From the NCBI GenBank assembly GCA_003554345.1, contig PWGE01000388.1, positions 1 through 8,573 of the forward strand: a stretch of DNA of 8,573 nt. Reading direction: 5' to 3'. This document shows, one piece after another, positions 1 to 6,358 of the stretch. The position numbers and the translations under genes were made by a program. Under the pieces are notes generated by a model. That model had not been told where the DNA came from. It saw only the letters and a list, made by a program, of their open reading frames with translations, and did not search any database. Every line of letters starts with the position of its first letter. Position 1 is the stretch's first letter. Source of the DNA: T1SED10-198M sp003554345 [NCBI: Candidatus Sumerlaeota bacterium] (GTDB taxonomy: Bacteria; Sumerlaeota; T1SED10-198M).

Positions 1-363
1 ACTTGCCGCCGGGGGATGTTCGGTATTGGTAACAACCATAAGAAAAATAGAACAACCCACAGCCAGCGTAAAACACAGATCCCGGGCAATATTTGATTCA
101 TGCGGAAACAAGGCAAAAAAAGAACCAACCATCACACCTATCAGATGACCTCCAAGAACATTTCGCGGTGAGGCAGTGACACTATGCGGCATGGCAAAGA
201 CTATAAATGCGGTGGCTCCGAATGATGCCACTATAATCAAATTTTGCTGGCGAAGAGCAAGCAAAGCCAGCATAACGGCAACAGTAGCCATGCCACTCTG
301 TACAAGATAATTCCACCAGTAAGAAGAAAAACGTTGATCAAATAACTGTTTTAATCGTTCCAT
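1..363 (-). CDS. HPP-family integral membrane protein (N-terminal 121 residues, cut by window edge)
   Basis: Reading leftward from the ATG at 363, the frame stays open to base 1, giving 121 residues; the C-terminal part lies outside the window. It opens with a short amphipathic stretch (MERLKQLFDQRF) and is then very hydrophobic, with membrane segments at about residues 25-38, 41-58, 70-85 and 95-111. Family marks are the SFGATA motif near 47-52, the PHS...SPRNVLGGH stretch at about 59-73, and the EHPPA motif at about 115-119 that gives the HPP family its name. HPP proteins usually have four to six membrane segments; plant members have been linked to nitrite transport, but the bacterial substrate is generally unknown. 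An in-frame stop (TAA at 399-397) lies 33 nt upstream and no other ATG/GTG/TTG lies between. No good Shine-Dalgarno precedes the ATG. Family assignment is firm; function is not. Confidence 0.85.
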   Translation of the reverse strand, partial: MERLKQLFDQRFSSYWWNYLVQSGMATVAVMLALLALRQQNLIIVASFGATAFIVFAMPHSVTASPRNVLGGHLIGVMVGSFFALFPHESNIARDLCFTLAVGCSIFLMVVTNTEHPPAAS

Positions 364-977
364 AAAAAATACATGTTTTATCCAGAAGACAATTTCTTAA
401 AAAGTGTTCTGACATAAAAGCTATCACTTATTTTTATAATAAATATTATCTAATCTATATTAAAATTCAACAATTAAGTAATTTTATAATGAGCAATATT
501 CGTCCGAATGATTTGTAACCAGAACATTTTCACAAAAATAATCTTGCCTGGCTCAAAACTGATTACAATAATGCAGTATCGGTTAACAACCCTTGCCTCT
601 GAGACACCCTTCTTACTTCAATCCTTTTCGGGGAATTTTTTCACGTCAACGAAAATGTCAGAGCCAATACAGGAAGGAAAAATGGATTTACGCGGACTTA
701 CATGGACTGACATGGAGAATATGAACAAAAATACAATAGGACTGGTCAAATAAACCAGAGAGAGCTGTTTTTGCAAGGTAATCCATTTCCAATCAGGGCA
801 GACTGTAAGTTGGGAACCGGCGATTCAGGGAAATCGGCAAGACAATAGTGAGGTAGGAGTTTTACTGAATAATGAAGAGTTTATTTGCAGGAATGAGACC
901 GCCCTTTGTTAACCGGTAAAGAAATAATAGTCTATTGATTAAAGCAAGCCAACAGGAATTTTTACCTGCTTAAAAAA
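364..977. other. 614-bp region without a convincing gene between gatB and the HPP gene
   Basis: The left third (about 364-490) is AT-rich and probably the leader and promoter of the HPP gene. The rest (about 490-977) has no long frame on either strand that resembles a protein family I recognise. A plus-strand frame at 508-753 (81 codons) lacks a ribosome-binding site at its first ATG. An internal ATG at 682 has an AGGAAGGA sequence at 671-678 and would give only 23 residues. Directly after the gatB stop the minus strand has six T residues (977-972) but no strong stem before them. Imperfect inverted repeats (AAGCA 942-946 with TGCTT 967-971; CAGG 953-956 with CCTG 965-968) compete with each other and are not followed by a T-run in the direction of gatB. 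No tRNA, T-box or CRISPR pattern was seen. Confidence 0.6.
445..473 (-). promoter_or_regulatory. possible sigma-70-type promoter for the HPP gene
   Basis: On the minus strand TTGTTG (473-468) is followed after 17 nt by GATAAT (450-445), within a very AT-rich tract (about 430-490). The -10 matches consensus at 5 of 6 positions, the -35 at only 3 of 6. It would leave an untranslated leader of roughly 75 nt before the ATG at 363. In such AT-rich DNA matches arise easily, so this is only a candidate. Confidence 0.3.
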
Positions 978-2417
978 CTACTCCTGAAGTTCTTTTCCCA
1001 GCAGTTCGTTGACCATTTTCGGATTGGCTTTACCACGGGTTTTCTTCATAACCTGGCCCACCAGGAATCCCATCACTTTTGTTTTCCCTTTTCGGTACTT
1101 TTCAACAGTATCCGGATTTTCTTCAATGACTTCCTGTACCACACTCTGGATGGCACTTTCATCCGTTACCTGTTTCAACCCCTTTTCCTCGATGATCTTC
1201 TCGGGATCTTTTCCTGTCTTAAAAACCTCTTCAAAGACTGTTTTTCCAATTTTTCCGCTGATAGTACCATTCTCTATCAAATTAATTATGGTAGCAAGAC
1301 AGGCAGGAGTTACAGGAAACTCATCAATCTCTTCATCCATTTCTTTCAGTTCACGAAGAACCTCCGTCATGATCCAATTACTCACAGCTTTCGGTGTTTT
1401 ACATTTCGCGAGGGTTTTTTCAAAATAATCGGCAATCTTCTTTTCATCGGTTAGAACTTCGGCATCATACTCCGGCAAACTGAATTCCCTGATAAAACGC
1501 TCTTTTTTCTCTTCCCGCATTTCAGGGAGCTCTTCTTTTACTCTTTCAATCCAATCCGAAGAAATCTCTATATGCATCAAATCAGGTTCAGGAAAATAGC
1601 GATAATCCTTGGCCTCTTCTTTGGTACGCATGCTTTTGGTCTTTCCCGTCACTTCATTCCAGAGACGGGTCTCAGGCATAATTTTTTTCCCTTCATCGAG
1701 CATACGACTCTGGCGCTTTAATTCATATTCCAGCACCTTTGACACAACTTTCATCGAATTGAGATTTTTTACCTCCACCTTTGTTCCAAAATCATCGGTA
1801 TCTTTTTCCCTCAATGAAATATTGATTTCAAATCGCAGGGAACCTTCCTGCATCTTACAATCAGAGACCTCGATATACTCCAGAAGGTTCTTCATAGCTT
1901 TCATAAAGGCTTCGACTTCTTCAACACTCCTCAAATCAGGCTCCGTAACTATCTCGATGAGAGGAGTTCCGGCACGGTTCAGGTCCACGAGGGAATAATC
2001 GGCGGCTTTTTCTTCGGGATGCATTAATTTCCCGGCATCTTCTTCTATATGGACATTATCAATACCCACCCTTTTGGTACGGGAATCACCCATTGAAAAG
2101 TCCATATATCCATTGACGCCCAGAATATTATAATTCTGAGAAACCTGATAATTCTTGGGAAGGTCGGGATAATAGTAGTTCTTTCGATCAAAATAGGTTG
2201 GTGACTGGATATCACAGTTCAAAGCCAGGGCAGTACGAATGGTATAGTCAATAGCTTTTTTATTAGGTGCAGGCAAAGTACCCGGCATACCGAGGCAAAT
2301 AGGACACACCCTGGTATTGGGGGTACCACCAAAGCCCACTTCACAACCACAAAACATTTTTGTGGCCGTTAACAGTTCTGTATGAATTTCAAAGCCAATA
2401 ACAGGTTTATATTTCAT
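978..2417 (-). CDS. gatB: Aspartyl/glutamyl-tRNA(Asn/Gln) amidotransferase subunit B
   Basis: GatB is the kinase and tRNA-binding subunit of the cytoplasmic GatCAB complex. It activates the side-chain carboxylate of mischarged Glu-tRNA(Gln) or Asp-tRNA(Asn) with ATP, ready for amidation by ammonia from GatA. The 479 residues match the usual family length. The N-terminus has EIHTEL (10-15) and four cysteines of the zinc site, C23 and C25 (FCGC) and C38 and C41 (VCPIC). The GatB signature FDRKNYYYPDLPKNYQVSQ spans about 76-94. The C-terminus, from roughly 330, is the helical plus YqeY-like tail that grips the tRNA elbow, with the GKANPKMVNELL stretch near the end. The ATG at 2417 has AAAGGG 7 nt upstream. 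It begins 18 nt after the gatA stop and is the last gene of the run; the stop is TAG. Nothing is missing or broken. Confidence 0.97.
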   Translation of the reverse strand: MKYKPVIGFEIHTELLTATKMFCGCEVGFGGTPNTRVCPICLGMPGTLPAPNKKAIDYTIRTALALNCDIQSPTYFDRKNYYYPDLPKNYQVSQNYNILGVNGYMDFSMGDSRTKRVGIDNVHIEEDAGKLMHPEEKAADYSLVDLNRAGTPLIEIVTEPDLRSVEEVEAFMKAMKNLLEYIEVSDCKMQEGSLRFEINISLREKDTDDFGTKVEVKNLNSMKVVSKVLEYELKRQSRMLDEGKKIMPETRLWNEVTGKTKSMRTKEEAKDYRYFPEPDLMHIEISSDWIERVKEELPEMREEKKERFIREFSLPEYDAEVLTDEKKIADYFEKTLAKCKTPKAVSNWIMTEVLRELKEMDEEIDEFPVTPACLATIINLIENGTISGKIGKTVFEEVFKTGKDPEKIIEEKGLKQVTDESAIQSVVQEVIEENPDTVEKYRKGKTKVMGFLVGQVMKKTRGKANPKMVNELLGKELQE

Positions 2418-2435
2418 GATACTACCCTTTCAGTT

Positions 2436-3896
2436 TTATAATTGAGGATACTCACGCAGATTCAGTGCCTGTTCAAGATTCCAGGCAAAATTAAGCAGAG
2501 ATGCTTCTTTAAAAGAATCACCAATAAGCTGCACACCTACAGGAAGCCCTTTGTCATCATAGCCCCCCCTGAGAGTTATACCCGGTAATCCTGCCAGGTT
2601 AGCCGGAATGGTAAAAATATCACCCAGGTACATTTCCAGGGGATCTTCCATCTCTCCAATGCCATAGGCGGTTGTCGGACAGGTGGGAGCGAGAATGGCA
2701 TCACACGTCTCAAACACCTTTTCAAAATCCTGCTTTATAAGAGTCCGAACCTTCAGGGCTTTCAAATAATAATCATCATAATATCCGGAACTCAGCACAT
2801 AGGTGCCCAGCATGATTCGTCTTTTGACTTCATCTCCAAAGCCTTCTGATCGAGAGCGAGTGAAAAGCTCCATTGTATCTTCAGGATTTTCAGAACGATA
2901 TCCATAATGAACCCCATCAAATCGAGCCAGGTTAGAACTGGCTTCTGCAGTTGAGATAATATAATAGGTGGCCACCGCATACGCAGTGTGAGGGAGCGAG
3001 ACTTCGCGGCATTCTACGCCTTCTTGTTCCAGTTTATGAACGACAGACTCAAACACCTTCTTTACTTCAGGGTTTAAGCCCTTATCCAGGTATTCCCCGG
3101 GGATGCCAACCACTTTACCCTTTACAGGCTGCTTTAATCCGGCATCAAAATCGGGGACTTCTCCGGCAAAAGAGGTGTTATCACGTTCATCATATCCCGC
3201 AATACATTGTAAGAGTAAAGCAGCATCTTCCACTGTTTTTGCCAGGGGACCTATCTGGTCAAAGGAAGAGGCGAAGGCAACAAGGCCATAACGAGAGACC
3301 AGGCCATACGTGGGTTTCATACCCACCACACCGCAAAAAGAAGCTGGTTGCCGAATTGAACCACCGGTATCTGAACCCAGTGCTCCCAGTGTTTCTCCGG
3401 CAGCTACTGCAGCTGCTGAACCACCACTTGAGCCACCCGGGACCTTTTTCACATCCCAGGGATTAGCTGTTTTTTGAACGCTGGAATTTTCAGTGGAGGA
3501 GCCCATGGCAAATTCATCCATGTTTGTTTTACCCAGAATCAGAGCCTTGTTTGCTCTGAGCTTTTCAACCACCGTCGCATCAAACGGAGAATGATATTTT
3601 TCCAGTATTTTTCCGGCACAGGTGGTAGGAAAATCAGTGGTACATAAATTGTCCTTTAATGCAATGGGAATACCCAAAAGAGAAGGTGTCTCCGGATAAC
3701 CGTCTTTCTCCAGTTCTTCCTGCAGAGCATGAGCCTTTTTCAGGACCATATCCCGATTGAGGGAAATATAGGCCCTGACAGTCGGTTCCACCCTGTCAAT
3801 CTGCCGAAAAAGGGCTTCTGCAATTTCCGGTACGGAAATGCTTTTTTCTTTAAGCTTCTTTTGAACCTCTTTAATTGATAATGTCTCAATATTCAA
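2436..3896 (-). CDS. gatA: Aspartyl/glutamyl-tRNA(Asn/Gln) amidotransferase subunit A
   Basis: GatA is the glutaminase subunit of GatCAB: it hydrolyses glutamine and sends the ammonia through a tunnel to GatB. The 486-residue product is full length for this amidase-signature family. The Ser-cisSer-Lys catalytic triad is visible as K81 (ALKDN), S156 in the glycine/serine loop PGGSSGGSAAAVAAG (153-167), and the nucleophile S180 in SDTGGSIRQPA (175-185). The KTNMDEFAMGSSTENS motif at 123-138 is also typical of GatA rather than of general amidases. The start is TTG, not ATG: reading TTG-AAT-ATT-GAG at 3896, preceded by a GGGAG ribosome site 9 nt away; no in-frame ATG or GTG lies between this site and the gatC stop. 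It starts 25 nt after the gatC stop and is followed 18 nt later by gatB, the common gatC-gatA-gatB order. Confidence 0.97.
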   Translation of the reverse strand: MNIETLSIKEVQKKLKEKSISVPEIAEALFRQIDRVEPTVRAYISLNRDMVLKKAHALQEELEKDGYPETPSLLGIPIALKDNLCTTDFPTTCAGKILEKYHSPFDATVVEKLRANKALILGKTNMDEFAMGSSTENSSVQKTANPWDVKKVPGGSSGGSAAAVAAGETLGALGSDTGGSIRQPASFCGVVGMKPTYGLVSRYGLVAFASSFDQIGPLAKTVEDAALLLQCIAGYDERDNTSFAGEVPDFDAGLKQPVKGKVVGIPGEYLDKGLNPEVKKVFESVVHKLEQEGVECREVSLPHTAYAVATYYIISTAEASSNLARFDGVHYGYRSENPEDTMELFTRSRSEGFGDEVKRRIMLGTYVLSSGYYDDYYLKALKVRTLIKQDFEKVFETCDAILAPTCPTTAYGIGEMEDPLEMYLGDIFTIPANLAGLPGITLRGGYDDKGLPVGVQLIGDSFKEASLLNFAWNLEQALNLREYPQL

Positions 3897-3905
3897 TGCT
3901 TTATT

Positions 3906-3910
3906 CTCCC
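3906..3910 (-). promoter_or_regulatory. ribosome-binding site that fixes the TTG start of gatA
   Basis: GGGAG on the minus strand lies 9 nt before the TTG at 3896-3894. It supports TTG as the initiation codon, since the only other near-start codon upstream is an ATA (3914-3912) overlapping this region with no site of its own. A TTG start may lower gatA initiation relative to gatC and gatB. Confidence 0.6.
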
Positions 3911-3921
3911 ATATATTAAAG

Positions 3922-4209
3922 TCATTCTACCAGGCGTGGGACCTTAAAATACGGTCCTTCTTTCTCAGGGCTGTTCTGCAAGGCCTTTTCATTAGAAAGC
4001 GAAGAACGGGGTTCGTCTTCACGCAAAATATTACCAACCTGCATGGCATGGGTGGTGGGTTTTACATTCTCCGTATCAAGCGAGCTGATTTTCCGGGCAT
4101 AGGAAATAATCTCATCCAATTCCCGCGTAAACTGCTCCAGTTGTTCAGGGGTAAGTTCCAGACGCGCAAGAAGGGCTATATGTTTCACTTCTTCCTTTGA
4201 TATCGTCAT
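3922..4209 (-). CDS. gatC: Aspartyl/glutamyl-tRNA(Asn/Gln) amidotransferase subunit C
   Basis: GatC is the small subunit that wraps round the GatA-GatB interface and stabilises the complex. The 95 residues are the usual length. Family marks are EVKHIALLARLEL (7-19), the acidic helix around LDEIISYARKISSLDT (31-46), NILREDEP (60-67), and the closing GPYFKVPRLVE (85-95). The ATG (4209-4207) overlaps the TGA stop of the upstream gene in an ATGA junction, so translation is probably coupled; a GAGG site lies 8 nt upstream, inside the upstream gene. Together with gatA and gatB this gives a complete GatCAB operon segment, which implies that the organism makes Gln-tRNA(Gln), Asn-tRNA(Asn) or both by transamidation; which of them cannot be told from the window. 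Confidence 0.96.
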   Translation of the reverse strand: MTISKEEVKHIALLARLELTPEQLEQFTRELDEIISYARKISSLDTENVKPTTHAMQVGNILREDEPRSSLSNEKALQNSPEKEGPYFKVPRLVE

Positions 4210-4742
4210 TTTGAAGACCTCTTTTTGGTTTTCTTTTTTTCTTTTTTCTTCAGATTGGCTTCCTTCACCAGAAAGAGTCGTACTTTAGAGTTTTGAGTAG
4301 CCGTTTTACTGAAATTTACATAGACCTTTAAGAAGTCACCTTCACCAAACTGTCCCAGGATCGTTCCTTCTCCATATTTGGGATGGACTACTTTATCTCC
4401 GACTGTAAATTCAGACTCAGTTATTTCATCATACCTGGGAAGGGTATCCTCATCAAGGTCATGTTCGGTAATTTCACCCGTTATCACCTCTTTAACAGCC
4501 TGTTCTTCAACATCTTCTTCATAGATGGGTTCCTCTTCCTCAGTCTCTTTGCGGGGGGTTTTCCCTCCTTCTTCTACTACCACTCCTGAAGATTGTATAT
4601 TAATATAATCTTCGTCACCGGTAATATTTTCAAGAGCGTCTTCTTCATTCATCAGCACATCAGCGGCGGGGTCTTTTTTCTTACGTCCCCTTTTTTTTCG
4701 CTGTTTTGTGCCCTGTTTTTCTTCTTTCTTTTTCTTTGCCAT
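4206..4742 (-). CDS. Uncharacterised protein with a PcrA/UvrD C-terminal-like (Tudor/SH3-like) domain
   Basis: This 178-residue protein has three zones. Residues 3-23 are strongly basic (runs of Lys/Arg); 27-110 are acidic and low in complexity, with an EEEEPIYEEDVEE stretch near 68-80; about 110-165 form a compact beta domain, FTVGDKVVHPKYGEGTILG (112-130) followed by a GEGDFLKVYVNF strand pair (133-144) and LFLVKEANL (156-164). A Lys-rich tail follows. The GDKVxHxKYGEGTI pattern resembles the C-terminal Tudor-like domain of PcrA/UvrD helicases, which in PcrA contacts RNA polymerase; it is somewhat closer to that than to the CarD/CdnL RNA-polymerase-interaction domain. No helicase motif is present. 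There is no signal peptide or membrane segment, so it should be cytoplasmic. ATG at 4742 has AAAAGGAG 9 nt upstream; its end overlaps gatC by 4 nt. The domain call is reasonable, but function is unknown; RNA polymerase or nucleic-acid binding is inference. Confidence 0.7.
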   Translation of the reverse strand: MAKKKKEEKQGTKQRKKRGRKKKDPAADVLMNEEDALENITGDEDYINIQSSGVVVEEGGKTPRKETEEEEPIYEEDVEEQAVKEVITGEITEHDLDEDTLPRYDEITESEFTVGDKVVHPKYGEGTILGQFGEGDFLKVYVNFSKTATQNSKVRLFLVKEANLKKKEKKKTKKRSSK

Positions 4743-4781
4743 TACTTATCACTCCTTTTGAGGGAATCTTTTGTTTTTTTT

Positions 4782-5288
4782 TTAAGAATATACCTTTAAA
4801 ATTTTCTCAATAAGAGATGTTGTAGAAAACCCTTCATGCAAGTGAAGGGGAACCACTTCTCCACCATAGTCCTGAATAAAATCATTTCCCACAATTTCGT
4901 CTACCCGGTAATCACCGCCTTTAACAAGAACATCGGGTTTCAACTCACGCAGGATCCGTTCCGGCGTATCTTCTTCGAACATTGTTACTACATCCACATA
5001 TTGGATTGAAGCCATTATAAAGGCTCTTTCCTGTTCAGGTAGAAGAGGTCGCTGAGAACCCTTAATACGTCGAATTGATTCATCAGTGTTAAGAGCAACT
5101 ATTAAGCGATCACCCAGCGCTGCCGCCTCTTTTAAAAGACGCACATGTCCAACATGAATCAGGTCAAAACAACCATTGGTAAAAACAGTCTTCAAGCCTG
5201 CCTTTTTCCACTGGCAACGTATATCAGCTAATTGAACATTATCCAGAATAACAGGGACCGGTTCATTCTTCTTCAATCTTTTCTTCAT
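4782..5288 (-). CDS. rfaE2: D-glycero-beta-D-manno-heptose 1-phosphate adenylyltransferase, stand-alone (RfaE domain II / HldE C-terminal type)
   Basis: The predicted enzyme transfers AMP from ATP to heptose 1-phosphate, giving ADP-heptose for LPS core, capsule or S-layer glycans. The 168 residues form one nucleotidyltransferase domain. Motifs: FTNGCFDLIHVGHVRLL (36-52) with the nucleotide-binding HxGH at 45-48; ALNTDESIRRIKGSQRPL (65-82); the RfaE2-specific LVKGGDY (121-127) and EIVGNDF (131-137); and the closing GFSTTSLIEKI (153-163). The KGGDY and STT motifs argue against glycerol-3-phosphate cytidylyltransferase (TagD) and FAD synthetase. The kinase domain (RfaE1/HldA) and other heptose genes are not in the window. 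The ATG at 5288 lies inside amaP (26-nt overlap); the nearest purine-rich site, GAGGAG at 5310-5305, is 16 nt away, so initiation may depend on ribosomes finishing amaP. No alternative start codon fits better. Exact sugar specificity is inferred. Confidence 0.88.
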   Translation of the reverse strand: MKKRLKKNEPVPVILDNVQLADIRCQWKKAGLKTVFTNGCFDLIHVGHVRLLKEAAALGDRLIVALNTDESIRRIKGSQRPLLPEQERAFIMASIQYVDVVTMFEEDTPERILRELKPDVLVKGGDYRVDEIVGNDFIQDYGGEVVPLHLHEGFSTTSLIEKILKVYS

Positions 5289-5901
5289 CAGAAACCGATG
5301 TTGACTCCTCTTCGACTTTTTCTTCCTCTTGTAAATTTTCTTCAGTTAATTGGCTCAGTTTTTCACCGCGTGAAATCATTCCATCAAGCTGTTTCTCATC
5401 AACCATAATATTAAAATTAATGTTATTTAATATTTCTCTGGCATAGAGGTCTTTCAAAAAGGACAGTGTTTTCTCTTTCAAAGAATCAGCCAGCTGCGGT
5501 ACATTATACGTGGGAAGGATTAATAAATCAATATCTAAATCCACCTGGTTTTTACGGTTTTTGACCCAGATCTTTGACAGTTTTATCTCGGGAAACTGCT
5601 TGAAAAAACTATGGATAATCTTTTTGATATTGCGCTCATCGAGGGTGACAGAAATTTTCTTATCCTTATGGAGCAGGATACCCTTCTTTTTACGAGGACG
5701 GAGCATATGCAGAAGAGTAAACAGACAGAATAAGACCACGAAAATTAAAACAAGATAAAAACCGGCCAGAAGATAGGCATGGTCCGTATCGAATTCCGCA
5801 GCCACCCGTGATATTTCTGCCAGCTGCTCAGGTAAAGCCAGACCAAAAACAGAAATAACCAGTAAAAGAATAACGGCCCAAAAACTCCAGAATAATTTCA
5901 T
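5263..5901 (-). CDS. amaP: AmaP-type membrane anchor of the Asp23 alkaline-shock protein
   Basis: AmaP holds Asp23 at the cytoplasmic membrane in staphylococci; the same pairing is expected here. The 212 residues begin with a hydrophobic helix (about 4-23) and a second one (about 43-66), separated by a short polar loop, the family's hairpin topology. The positive RPRKKK stretch at 68-73 after the second helix puts the C-terminal part in the cytoplasm. There a conserved globular region (about 80-172) contains ISVTLDERNIKKII and the VKNRKNQVDLDIDLLI strand pair, itself distantly Asp23-like. The end (about 186-212) is a strongly acidic Glu-rich tail. ATG at 5901 overlaps the asp23 stop (ATGA) and has a strong GAGGAGG site 7 nt upstream, inside asp23. 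The last 26 nt overlap rfaE2. Assignment rests on topology, the globular motifs and the position next to asp23. Confidence 0.82.
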   Translation of the reverse strand: MKLFWSFWAVILLLVISVFGLALPEQLAEISRVAAEFDTDHAYLLAGFYLVLIFVVLFCLFTLLHMLRPRKKKGILLHKDKKISVTLDERNIKKIIHSFFKQFPEIKLSKIWVKNRKNQVDLDIDLLILPTYNVPQLADSLKEKTLSFLKDLYAREILNNINFNIMVDEKQLDGMISRGEKLSQLTEENLQEEEKVEEESTSVSDEEKIEEE

Positions 5902-6332
5902 TTTACATCCTCCTCATTTATATTTACCTGTCGCTCCGTTTCTTCATCATTCTCTTCTTTTGCCCTCTTTTGCTGGCTTTCGTCAAATACAACTTCCTGG
6001 ATGATAACATCAATACTGTCAACTTCAAGATTGGCAAAGTTGCGAATAGCGCTTCCCACTTGAACCTGAATTTGCCGGGCGACATCCAAAACATTATATC
6101 CATAGAGCACAATGATCTTCAGGGTCACAGAAACCGAATATTCATCTGGATTCATCACCATAATGCCTTCAATACTGTCCCCTTTTCTCCATTGCCTGAA
6201 AAGACGTTTCAACCAGCATTCTGACACAATACCCACCACTCCCGGGACTGCCAGGGCGGCATTCTTAGCCAGCATCCCAATGACTCCGTTATCAATCTTT
6301 ATTTCACCCAGTGATTTTTTTTCCAGCTCCAT
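5898..6332 (-). CDS. asp23: Asp23/Gls24-family envelope stress response protein
   Basis: Asp23/Gls24 proteins are small cytoplasmic proteins, abundant in many Gram-positive bacteria and tied to envelope or alkaline stress. This one has 144 residues. The core matches the family: GEIKIDNGVIGMLAKNAAL (9-27), VPGVVGI (29-35), VSVTLKIIVLYGYNVLDVA (67-85), and the helix-strand end with VQVGSAIRN (90-98) and VDSIDVIIQEVVF (104-116). After about 117 comes a charged tail rich in Glu, Asp, Lys and Arg that ordinary members lack or have shorter. There is no signal peptide or membrane segment; it would rely on AmaP, encoded by the next gene, to reach the membrane. ATG at 6332 has AAAGGAG 10 nt upstream and lies 26 nt after accC. 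Placement beside accBC is known in Clostridia. The symbol asp23 is used for the family; the true orthologue may be another paralogue. Confidence 0.88.
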   Translation of the reverse strand: MELEKKSLGEIKIDNGVIGMLAKNAALAVPGVVGIVSECWLKRLFRQWRKGDSIEGIMVMNPDEYSVSVTLKIIVLYGYNVLDVARQIQVQVGSAIRNFANLEVDSIDVIIQEVVFDESQQKRAKEENDEETERQVNINEEDVK

Positions 6333-6358
6333 GGATATATTTCTCCTTTGTTATTACT

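Noticed and set aside
621-641. ATCC-ttttc-GGGGA followed by six T on the plus strand
   Set aside because: The stem is only three to four pairs, and no plus-strand gene upstream would need it.
508-753. Plus-strand frame of 81 codons in the gap
   Set aside because: No ribosome site at its ATG, mixed composition and no family resemblance over its first 58 residues; only the last 23 codons are worth a remark.
821-836. Small hairpin CGATT-caggga-AATCG
   Set aside because: Five base pairs only, the stem cannot be extended, and no T-run follows on either strand; not a terminator.
942-977. Inverted repeats just after gatB as a terminator
   Set aside because: The two possible stems exclude each other, and the T-run lies before, not after, them in the gatB direction.
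364-977. T-box, other riboswitch or tRNA in the large gap
   Set aside because: No T-box core (AGGGTGG-like with following GCG), no recognisable aptamer core and no cloverleaf with a TTCRANNC arm on either strand.
1009-1428. Long plus-strand frames opposite gatB, gatA, amaP and accC
   Set aside because: They lie fully inside strongly conserved genes on the other strand and show no family motifs; they are antisense shadows.
4206-4742. Reading the Tudor-like protein as a CarD/CdnL transcription factor
   Set aside because: The HPKYGEGTI core fits the PcrA/UvrD C-terminal domain better, and the helical DNA-binding domain of CarD/CdnL is missing.
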